From Alphaproteobacteria bacterium (GTDB lineage: Bacteria; Pseudomonadota; Alphaproteobacteria; UBA828), in contig JAPYQV010000159.1 of assembly GCA_029937205.1 (NCBI GenBank), positions 1 to 6,664 on the forward strand: a stretch of 6,664 nt of DNA, read 5' to 3'. Position 1 is the first letter of the stretch. Each line of letters begins with the position of its first letter. The position numbers and the translations under genes were made by a program. Below the pieces are notes generated by a model that was not told the DNA's origin, ran no database searches, and saw only the letters and a list, made by a program, of their open reading frames with translations. Of this stretch, positions 1-5,478 are shown piece after piece.

Positions 1-53
1 CTATGTCGGCAACCGCACGCAGATCATCGGGCAGGCGGATGTCGTCAATCTGC

Positions 54-1481
54 CTAGAGGGCGGGCCGATCCTGTTGCTTATTATAAAGCGGGGGCCGTG
101 CCGCCTCAAAGGCCGCGGCGGCGCGGAAGACGCTGAGATCGTCGAAAGTGCGGCCGGCGATCTGCAGGCCGATGGGCACGCCGGTCTCGCGGCAAAATCC
201 GTTCGGCACGCACATCACCGGACATTGGCTGACCATGTTGAAGGGATAGCACATGTTCCAGCCCAGGTAGGCCTCGGTCGGCTTGCCGTTGATCTCGAAA
301 TCGGGGTCGGCCAGATCATGCTCGGCCTTTACGGCGGGCACGGAAAGCGCCGGGCAGATCATCACATCGTAGCGCTCCAGGATCGGTGCCAAAGCCTCAT
401 ACATCTGACCGCGCACCAGGTTGCAGCGGTATTGCGTCGCCGCTGTGTGGCCGGCGCCATTCTCAATGATACCGGCCATGTAGGGATCCATCCGGTCGCG
501 CCATTCGGGCAGATATTGCGCCAGGGTGGTCGCCGCCATGCCTTCCCAATATTGCAAATAGGGGTCGTGGATGTCGTAGCTCCAATCGAGCGCCACCTCC
601 TCTACTTCGCAGCCGAGCGCGCGAAACGTCTCGGCCGCCTGCAGAGTCCTCTCGCGCACCTCTGGCGCGACCTCGAAAAAGCCGAGGTCCATGGACAGGG
701 CGATTTTCCACCCCTTGATGCCGTCGAGTTGCTCCGGGATCACCATCTCGTCGCGCAGCGAACACATGTCTTCCGGGTGCGCGCCGGACATAACATTTTG
801 CATCAGTGCCGCATCGCCGACGCTGCGCGTCATCGGGCCGTAGTGGAGCAGGCTTTCGAGGGGGTGGTCGCGGTCGAGCGGATTGCGCCCGAACGGCGCC
901 TTGTAGCCGACCACACCGCTGGCCGATGCCGGAATACGGACCGAGCCGCCGGCGTCGGTGCCATCGGCGAGAAAAGTCATGCCGGCGGCGAGCGCCGCGC
1001 CGGCACCGCCCGACGAGCCACCCGGCGTGTAGGCCATATTCCAAGGATTGCGCGTCACCCCCCAAAGCGGCGATCGGGTGGCCGGCGCATGGGCAAATTC
1101 CGGCGTTGTGCTGCGGCAATGCATAATCGCACCGGCGTCGAGCAGGCGGGCGACGGTGGGGGCACTGCGCTCAGTCCGGTTATGCTCGAATATCTTGGAG
1201 CCAAGCGTGGTGATCTCGCCGGCGACGGCATGGAAATCCTTGATCGCGAGCGGCAGGCCTTCCAAGGCGCGTGCCTCGCCCGCCGCGTAGCGCTGCTCCG
1301 CCGTTCTCGATTGCTCTAGGGCGCGCTCAAAGAAAGTATAGGTAAATGCATTGAGGCTGGGATTCACTTCTTCGCAGCGGGCGATGACGGCGCCCATCAA
1401 ATCGACCGGGGACAGCGACTTGGCACGGAACGCGGCCAGCGCCTCGCCGGCACTCATGTAGCATAGATCGAGATCACTCAT
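54..1481 (-). CDS. Amidase signature family hydrolase (GatA/FAAH-like)
   Basis: This 475-residue protein is a serine amidase of the amidase signature (AS) family, which hydrolyses carboxamides to carboxylate and ammonia or amine, normally in the cytoplasm. The Ser-cisSer-Lys triad is complete: Lys81 in LPLAIKD, cis-Ser156 in PGGSSGG and nucleophile Ser180 in GTDAGGSVRIPAS. The spacings Lys-Ser 75 and Ser-Ser 24 match those of fatty acid amide hydrolase. The C-terminal GVPIGLQIAGRTFDD block is also typical, and length is normal. The start at 1481 is chosen because GGGGAG lies 8 nt upstream; in-frame ATGs at 1511 and 1544 have no such site. No signal peptide is seen. GatA of the tRNA amidotransferase is unlikely because no gatB or gatC is adjacent. 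Substrate is not predictable; the divergent CSHase-like gene and amide-type importer suggest a small amide or a carbamoyl compound. Confidence 0.93.
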   Translation of the reverse strand: MSDLDLCYMSAGEALAAFRAKSLSPVDLMGAVIARCEEVNPSLNAFTYTFFERALEQSRTAEQRYAAGEARALEGLPLAIKDFHAVAGEITTLGSKIFEHNRTERSAPTVARLLDAGAIMHCRSTTPEFAHAPATRSPLWGVTRNPWNMAYTPGGSSGGAGAALAAGMTFLADGTDAGGSVRIPASASGVVGYKAPFGRNPLDRDHPLESLLHYGPMTRSVGDAALMQNVMSGAHPEDMCSLRDEMVIPEQLDGIKGWKIALSMDLGFFEVAPEVRERTLQAAETFRALGCEVEEVALDWSYDIHDPYLQYWEGMAATTLAQYLPEWRDRMDPYMAGIIENGAGHTAATQYRCNLVRGQMYEALAPILERYDVMICPALSVPAVKAEHDLADPDFEINGKPTEAYLGWNMCYPFNMVSQCPVMCVPNGFCRETGVPIGLQIAGRTFDDLSVFRAAAAFEAARPPLYNKQQDRPAL

Positions 1482-1489
1482 CGCACAGT

Positions 1490-1495
1490 CTCCCC
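1490..1495 (-). promoter_or_regulatory. Ribosome binding site of the amidase
   Basis: On the minus strand this reads GGGGAG, 8 nt before the ATG at 1481. It decides the start of the amidase in favour of 1481 over two upstream in-frame ATGs. Confidence 0.7.
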
Positions 1496-1550
1496 GAACG
1501 CTTCTATTCATGCCGACAAAATATGCGTTATCTTTCGCGTCCACTGCAAG

Positions 1551-1555
1551 AGGAG
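1551..1555 (+). promoter_or_regulatory. Ribosome binding site of the CSHase-like gene
   Basis: AGGAG lies 8 nt before the ATG at 1564. The alternative in-frame ATG at 1510 has no Shine-Dalgarno sequence, so 1564 is the preferred start. Confidence 0.75.
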
Positions 1556-1563
1556 CGAAGAAG

Positions 1564-2250
1564 ATGGCGGTTGATAAGGATGTCAGGGCGGCGCTGGATA
1601 CAATTTTTGCCGCCGATTCGGATCTCTACCAGAAGCGCGGCTGGAATCAGCGCAGCGGCTTCGGCGAACGCCCGGCGATTCTCAATATCGATCTCGCCAA
1701 TGCCTGGACCCGGCCGGGCTCGCGGTTTTCCTGCGACGATATGGACGCGCAAATTATTCCCGGCGTGCAACGCCTCAACCAAGCGGCGCGGGCCAAGCGC
1801 GTGCCAATTATCTACACCAGCACGGCCTTTTGCAGCCGCTTCGACATGGGCGCCTTTCCGCTCAAAACCCCGTTCGAGGATCTCCTGATTGGAACGCCGG
1901 CGACGGAGATCGATTCGCGTATCGCGCCCGAGGACGGCGTCGATACGGTGATCATCAAGAAGCGGCCAAGCGCCTTTGCCGGCACGCATCTCGCCGGAAT
2001 CCTACGCGCCGGACGCATCGACACGCTGATCTGCACCGGTGTGACCATGGCCGGCTGCGTACGCCACACGGTCGAGGATGCACTCGGCGAAGGGTTCCGC
2101 AGTGTGGTGGTTAAGGAGTGTGTCGGCGACCGGGTGCCCGCCGCCATCGAGTGGAATCTGTTCGACCTCGACATGAAATACTGCGATGTCGAACCTCTGG
2201 AATATGTGCTCAACTATCTCGATTCACTGGAGTCCTTCGCGAACCTGTGA
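1564..2250 (+). CDS. Isochorismatase-family cysteine hydrolase, N-carbamoylsarcosine amidase-like
   Basis: This 228-residue protein belongs to the isochorismatase-like cysteine hydrolases and looks closest to N-carbamoylsarcosine amidohydrolase, which splits N-carbamoylsarcosine into sarcosine, CO2 and ammonia in creatinine breakdown. The catalytic triad is visible: Asp43 in ILNIDLANAWTRPGS, Lys132 in IIKKRPSAFAGTHL and Cys165 in GVTMAGCVRHTVEDA, with the Gly-Val-Thr cis-peptide just before the cysteine loop. The Lys-Cys spacing of 33 equals that of the characterised enzyme. The conserved ECVGDR and EWNLFDLD segments near the C-terminus also fit. Length is normal. No creatininase, hydantoinase or sarcosine oxidase gene is in view, so the creatinine route is not supported; other ureido, carbamoyl or maleamate-type amides remain possible. 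It is divergent from the amidase and followed, after a regulatory gap, by the importer operon. Confidence 0.9.
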   Translation: MAVDKDVRAALDTIFAADSDLYQKRGWNQRSGFGERPAILNIDLANAWTRPGSRFSCDDMDAQIIPGVQRLNQAARAKRVPIIYTSTAFCSRFDMGAFPLKTPFEDLLIGTPATEIDSRIAPEDGVDTVIIKKRPSAFAGTHLAGILRAGRIDTLICTGVTMAGCVRHTVEDALGEGFRSVVVKECVGDRVPAAIEWNLFDLDMKYCDVEPLEYVLNYLDSLESFANL

Positions 2251-2300
2251 ATTACTTTTCGACAACGTCAAGCAAAATAAATTTAAGCCATACAAAAAAA

Positions 2301-2314
2301 ACCGTGATCACGGT
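2301..2314. promoter_or_regulatory. Perfect 14-bp palindrome beside an A8 tract, candidate operator
   Basis: ACCGTGATCACGGT is its own reverse complement and directly follows eight adenines (2294-2301). It sits about 50 nt past the stop of the CSHase-like gene and about 160 nt before the binding-protein start. A full two-fold dyad of this size suits a dimeric helix-turn-helix regulator, and the A tract would add intrinsic bend. Read on the minus strand the same bases form a 5-bp stem followed by T8, so a weak minus-strand terminator is the alternative. On the plus strand no T run follows, so it is not a plus-strand terminator. Confidence 0.45.
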
Positions 2315-2350
2315 CTGGATATTTGGTTTCTAATGATACAGGATAGCTTC

Positions 2351-2497
2351 ATGGAAGTGCTGGCCATCGGCCAGCGTGGCAGGTTTCTGCCATGCCAGAT
2401 GGGGAGCGCTTCAACACACCGCCGCCGGTCCTTCGGAGAGAGCGGAATGAGTGCAACCGACCAACGGGAGGTTCCGTATGCAATGGTACAACAGTAA
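2351..2497 (+). CDS. Possible 48-residue small protein or leader peptide overlapping the binding-protein start
   Basis: An ATG at 2351 has AGGA 7 nt upstream and opens a 48-codon frame ending with TAA at 2495-2497. The same frame has a second ATG at 2447, preceded by GGAGAG at 6 nt, giving a 16-residue peptide MSATDQREVPYAMVQQ. Either version overlaps the first 20 nt of the binding-protein gene in another frame, which would allow translational coupling. The residues are basic and low in hydrophobic content, with no recognised domain, and the hairpins described for this leader lie within the frame. It may be chance; conservation is unknown. Confidence 0.2.
   Translation: MEVLAIGQRGRFLPCQMGSASTHRRRSFGESGMSATDQREVPYAMVQQ
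2354..2412 (+). promoter_or_regulatory. Candidate structured RNA leader upstream of the importer operon
   Basis: Two adjacent hairpins are visible. The first is GCTGGCC (2359-2365), loop ATC, GGCCAGC (2369-2375). The second is TGGCAG (2377-2382), loop GTTT, CTGCCA (2387-2392). A closing stem pairs GAAGT (2354-2358) with GCTTC (2408-2412), one pair being G-U, giving a three-way-junction shape. A second GCCAG at 2394-2398 could compete for the CTGGC arm at 2360-2364, so alternative folds exist. No U run follows, so this is not a simple terminator. I do not recognise it as a known riboswitch class; guanidine-type leaders were considered but their loop motifs are absent. Confidence 0.35.
2466..2471 (+). 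promoter_or_regulatory. Ribosome binding site of the substrate-binding protein
   Basis: GGGAGG lies 6 nt before the ATG at 2478, favouring this start over an in-frame GTG at 2451, which has a weaker GGAGAG at 10 nt. Confidence 0.7.
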
Positions 2498-3872
2498 GAA
2501 CCAGACGAAAAAACAGAAATTCGACGAGGAAATGAAGGGCACAGGTGGCCTGGACATCCTTAACCCGACACGGCGTGGCTTTATGTCCACGGCTGGCTCC
2601 GTCGCTATCGGCGCCCTCGGTGTCGCCGGCGCCAATACGCTGGTCGCGCTCAACAACGGTGCGAGAGCGGACGGCAAGCCGATTCCTGTTGGTGCGATGC
2701 TGCCGTTTACCGGCTGGGGCGCGGACGATGCGCGTAACTTCAAGTATGGTATCGAATTGGCTGTTGAAGAGATCAACGAATACGGCGGCGTGCTTGGCCG
2801 TCCGATCGAAGTGCACTATGAAGACACCAAGGGAATTACCGCCGAGACCGTGACGTCGGCCGCGCGCCGCCTGATCGATCGGCACAATGTGCACGCCATC
2901 ATCAACGGCTATAACTCGCTGTCGGTACGGGCCGAGTATGACACCGTCGCCGATGCCGGCATTCCTTACATCCATGACAACACGCAGTATGGTCACCAAT
3001 TCGCAGTGCGCGACAATCCTGACCGCTACTACTGCATCTTCCAGGATGACCCGTCCGAATATTATTACGGCCCGGGCCTGATCTACTTCCTGGACGAACT
3101 CGAGCGCACCGGCAAATGGAAACGCCCGAACAACAAGATCGCGTTGTTCTCCGGCAGCATCGATTATGCCATCACCATCGCCGCCGGCATCCGTGATACG
3201 GCGCCGCAGTTTGGTTGGGATCTGACGATCGACGATGTCGTCACCCAGCCGGTCGATGATTGGGGTCCCTCGCTGGTGAAAGCCCGCGCCGAAGAGCCCG
3301 CCATCCTCGTGGCAACCCATGGCCTGCCGTCGGACCAGACCGGTCTGGTTACCGGCTTCGCCGAGAATCCGACCAACAGCCTGGTCTATGTGCAGTACGC
3401 TCTGCAGCTCCGCGCGTTCCTCGACATCGTCAAGGAAACCGGTCATGGCGTGTTCTGCTCGACCACCATCGGCACGTTGCAGGATGAGATCGGTCTCGCC
3501 TTCTACAAGAAGACGCGTGATCGCTATGGTGCCGACGCTTCGCCGTCTGCTGCGGGTCAGGTTTATGACTCCTACTTCACGTGGGCCATCGCGGCCGCGC
3601 GTGCGGGTGGCAGTGGCGATCCCTATGACGGCATCGAGCAGAACAAGAAGGTCTGCCACTTCCTGCGCGAGCAGATTTATCGTGGCGTGGTCGGCACCAT
3701 CAAATTTATGTGGGGCCAAGCTGCGCAACCGTATCCGGCAGAAACCATTGATACCTCGCTCGGCATGCCGACATTGATCATGCAGTGCCAGGATTGGACC
3801 AAGGATGTGGTCTTTGTGGCGCCGGAGCCTTATGCCAGCGCCGAATGGTTAAACCCGCCCTGGCTGAGTTAA
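2478..3872 (+). CDS. Periplasmic substrate-binding protein of a HAAT-type amino acid/amide ABC importer, Tat-exported
   Basis: This 464-residue protein is a type I periplasmic binding protein (LivK/AmiC/UrtA class, Peripla_BP_5/6 fold) that captures the ligand for the importer encoded next. A long polar N-region leads to a twin-arginine signal, TRRGFM at residues 31-36. A hydrophobic stretch and a likely cleavage site after Ala-Arg-Ala at about residue 64 follow. The mature part opens with IPVGAMLPFTGWGADD and has the usual GIELAVEEINEYGGVLGRPIEVHYEDT block. The C-terminal PEPYASAEWLNPPW ending is typical of the amide-type branch. A tyrosine-rich stretch (DRYYCIFQDDPSEYYYGPG) lies in the first half. 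Homologues bind branched-chain amino acids, urea, short amides or polyols, so the ligand is undetermined. The start at 2478 is chosen on its GGGAGG site; a GTG at 2451 would add nine residues. Confidence 0.93.
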   Translation: MQWYNSKNQTKKQKFDEEMKGTGGLDILNPTRRGFMSTAGSVAIGALGVAGANTLVALNNGARADGKPIPVGAMLPFTGWGADDARNFKYGIELAVEEINEYGGVLGRPIEVHYEDTKGITAETVTSAARRLIDRHNVHAIINGYNSLSVRAEYDTVADAGIPYIHDNTQYGHQFAVRDNPDRYYCIFQDDPSEYYYGPGLIYFLDELERTGKWKRPNNKIALFSGSIDYAITIAAGIRDTAPQFGWDLTIDDVVTQPVDDWGPSLVKARAEEPAILVATHGLPSDQTGLVTGFAENPTNSLVYVQYALQLRAFLDIVKETGHGVFCSTTIGTLQDEIGLAFYKKTRDRYGADASPSAAGQVYDSYFTWAIAAARAGGSGDPYDGIEQNKKVCHFLREQIYRGVVGTIKFMWGQAAQPYPAETIDTSLGMPTLIMQCQDWTKDVVFVAPEPYASAEWLNPPWLS

Positions 3873-3917
3873 GTCAGGTAGAGGACAAACTAGAAGTCAG
3901 CGTAAATAAACTGACCA

Positions 3918-4724
3918 ATGTCTAACGAAGAAACTCGACCGCTGTTGGCCTGCCGAAATGTATTTAAATATTTCGGCGGGCTGGCGGCGGTTAATGATTT
4001 TAGCCTGGATGTCTTTCCCGGCGACGTCATTGGTATTGGCGGCCCCAATGGCGCCGGCAAAACGACTTTTCTCGATGTAATTTCGGGTATTAATCCGGCC
4101 ACGGGCGGTGAAATCGCCCTCGACGGAATCCCGATCGCGACAAAGAAAGCCGACGCAATTTGCCATCTCGGCATTTCCCGGACTTTCCAACTCAATGCCG
4201 GCTTTGAATCCATGTCGATTCAGGAAAATACGCTTGTTGGCGCCTCCTTCGGGCTGGGCGACAAGGGCTGGTTTCCGCGCATGACCTATAACCGCGAAAT
4301 GCGCGAACGTGTGGAACGCGCGCTTGTCCTGTGCGGTCTTCAAGACAAAGCCGATCTCATCGTGCGCGATCTGCCGGTGCTCGACCGAAAATTACTGATG
4401 ATGGCGGGCGCCCTTGCCACCGAGCCCAAACTCCTGTTGATCGACGAGCCCGTCGGCGGCCTCAACCCAAATGAGGTCGACGATGTCATGGAGATCGTCC
4501 AGGGCGTGATCGCCGAAGGTGTCACCATTATTTTGATCGAGCATGTGATGCGCTTTTTGCTGCAACTCTCGAAGCGTGTCGTGATCATGCACCACGGCGA
4601 AAAAATATATGAAGGCGACAGCCAGGGCCTTCTCAATGACCGCAAAGTGGTGGAGGTTTATCTTGGCGAAGGAACCGCCGACCGCCTCCAGCATATGATG
4701 GCTGAAAGGGTGCAAAATGGCTGA
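3918..4724 (+). CDS. LivG-type ABC importer ATPase with degenerate signature motif
   Basis: This 268-residue ATPase should pair with the LivF-type subunit downstream to power the importer at the inner membrane. Walker A is GPNGAGKT (42-49), the Q-loop is Gln91 in GISRTFQ, Walker B with catalytic Glu is LLLIDEP (172-178), the D-loop is GGLNP and the switch His209 lies in IEHVM. The C-loop, usually close to LSYGQ or LSGGQ, reads LPVLD at 152-156, so the serine and glycine that contact ATP in trans are missing. The C-terminal GEKIYEGD and VEVYLGEG segments are typical of LivG. The start has no clear Shine-Dalgarno sequence, but a TGA just upstream in frame leaves no longer option. It follows the binding protein by 45 nt and overlaps the next gene by 8 nt. 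Confidence 0.93.
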   Translation: MSNEETRPLLACRNVFKYFGGLAAVNDFSLDVFPGDVIGIGGPNGAGKTTFLDVISGINPATGGEIALDGIPIATKKADAICHLGISRTFQLNAGFESMSIQENTLVGASFGLGDKGWFPRMTYNREMRERVERALVLCGLQDKADLIVRDLPVLDRKLLMMAGALATEPKLLLIDEPVGGLNPNEVDDVMEIVQGVIAEGVTIILIEHVMRFLLQLSKRVVIMHHGEKIYEGDSQGLLNDRKVVEVYLGEGTADRLQHMMAERVQNG

Positions 4725-5433
4725 AGCGCTCCTCCGGGTTGAAGGCCTGCACGCCGGTTACGAAAGTCAAAATGTCCTTAACGATATCACCTTCGATGTG
4801 CCGAAAGGCTCGCTGATCACGCTGCTCGGCCCGAACGGCCACGGCAAGACGACGCTGCTGCGCTGCATTTCGGGCCTGTTAAGGCCGACCAAGGGAACGA
4901 TTACATTTGACGGCGAGCGCATTGACGGCATGGAAGCGGAAAAAATCGTCTCGCGCGGCGTGGTGATGATTCCGCAGGGCGATATGCTGTTTCCCGAAAT
5001 GTCGGTGTACGACAATTTGCGCATGGGCGCCTATCTCAAGCAGGCGAACGCCAAATTCGAGCAGAATGTGGAAGAAATCTACACGCTGCTGCCGCGTCTC
5101 AAGGAGCGCACCTCGCAGATGGCGCGGACGTTGTCGGGCGGCGAGCGGCGCATGCTGGCGATCGGCCGCGGCCTGCTCTCGGGCGGCGAGATTTTGATGA
5201 TGGATGAGCCTTCGCTCGGCCTTGCGCCGATCGTCATCGACCAGATTTACGATATCATCAAGGATCTCAAGAAGCAGGGGCGGACGCTTCTGCTGGTCGA
5301 GGAAAATGCCAGCCGGATCATCGATCTGGCGGAACAAATTCATCTTGTCGATACCGGCACCATTGTGTGGCACGGCGGCGGCAAGGAGTTGGAATCGAAC
5401 CCACAAGTGCTCGAAACCTATCTTGGTGGATAA
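4717..5433 (+). CDS. LivF-type ABC importer ATPase
   Basis: This 238-residue protein is the second nucleotide-binding subunit, of LivF/UrtE type and normal length. Walker A is GPNGHGKT (38-45), the Q-loop is Gln87 in IPQGD, the signature LSGGE at 139-143 is intact and Walker B is ILMMDEP (159-165). The switch region reads VEEN at 194-197 where the LivF family usually has VEQN; the family as a whole lacks a canonical H-loop histidine. The C-terminal ending VLETYLGG is the family's usual one. Its ATG overlaps the end of the LivG-type gene by 8 nt (ATGGCTGA), with AAAGGG 6 nt upstream, so translation is probably coupled. In the heterodimer its good signature serves the LivG ATP site. Confidence 0.95.
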   Translation: MAEALLRVEGLHAGYESQNVLNDITFDVPKGSLITLLGPNGHGKTTLLRCISGLLRPTKGTITFDGERIDGMEAEKIVSRGVVMIPQGDMLFPEMSVYDNLRMGAYLKQANAKFEQNVEEIYTLLPRLKERTSQMARTLSGGERRMLAIGRGLLSGGEILMMDEPSLGLAPIVIDQIYDIIKDLKKQGRTLLLVEENASRIIDLAEQIHLVDTGTIVWHGGGKELESNPQVLETYLGG

Positions 5434-5474
5434 TGATGAACGTGCACGCCAATTTCGAGACAGAGAGTAGCTGA
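5433..5474 (+). CDS. Possible 13-codon micro-ORF bridging the LivF- and LivH-type genes
   Basis: The LivF-type stop is followed as TAATGATG, so an ATG overlaps the stop codon by one base and opens a 13-codon frame (MMNVHANFETESS) ending in TGA 4 nt before the LivH-type ATG. It fills nearly the whole 45-nt gap. Its plausible role is to carry terminating ribosomes to a downstream start that has only a weak, distant AGAGAG site. No function for the peptide itself is suggested, and it may be chance. Confidence 0.2.
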   Translation: MMNVHANFETESS

Positions 5475-5478
5475 GCGC

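Larger units (their letters stand above)
1482..1563. promoter_or_regulatory. Divergent promoter region between the two hydrolase genes
   Basis: The 82 bp between the two start codons must supply transcription in both directions unless promoters lie inside the genes. An AT-rich patch at about 1505-1535 is the likely melting region. I could not pick convincing -35/-10 pairs on either strand and saw no clear operator repeat. Divergent arrangement with a shared short spacer suggests joint control of the two enzymes, which is inference. Confidence 0.5.

Noticed and set aside
3..1319. Long plus-strand open frame (438 codons) opposite the amidase
   Set aside because: It is antisense to a gene with a complete catalytic triad, has low-complexity Arg/Ala/Gly/His-rich composition and no recognisable domain; it is a by-product of GC-rich codon use.
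2361..2376. Sigma-54-like element (GG and GC at the -24/-12 spacing) in the importer leader
   Set aside because: Only the GG and GC dinucleotides and few other bases match; the -12 TTGC part is absent and the bases are explained by the hairpin.
2377..2392. TGGCA-N-TGCCA as a second sigma-54-like element
   Set aside because: The GG to GC spacing is one base too short, and it is the second hairpin.
2359..2392. Guanidine-II (mini-ykkC) riboswitch, suggested by two tandem hairpins near an amide transporter
   Set aside because: That class has ACGR-type tetraloops; here the loops are ATC and GTTT.
2431..2470. Glycine-riboswitch-like GGAGAG
   Set aside because: The paired conserved core and second aptamer are absent; GGAGAG is better explained as a ribosome site.
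2349..3728. Long minus-strand open frame (459 codons) opposite the binding protein
   Set aside because: No domain is recognisable, and the plus strand clearly encodes a binding protein across the same bases.
3871..3900. AAGTCAG direct repeat in the gap between the binding protein and the LivG-type gene
   Set aside because: Two 7-base copies 23 nt apart are likely by chance and match no known element.
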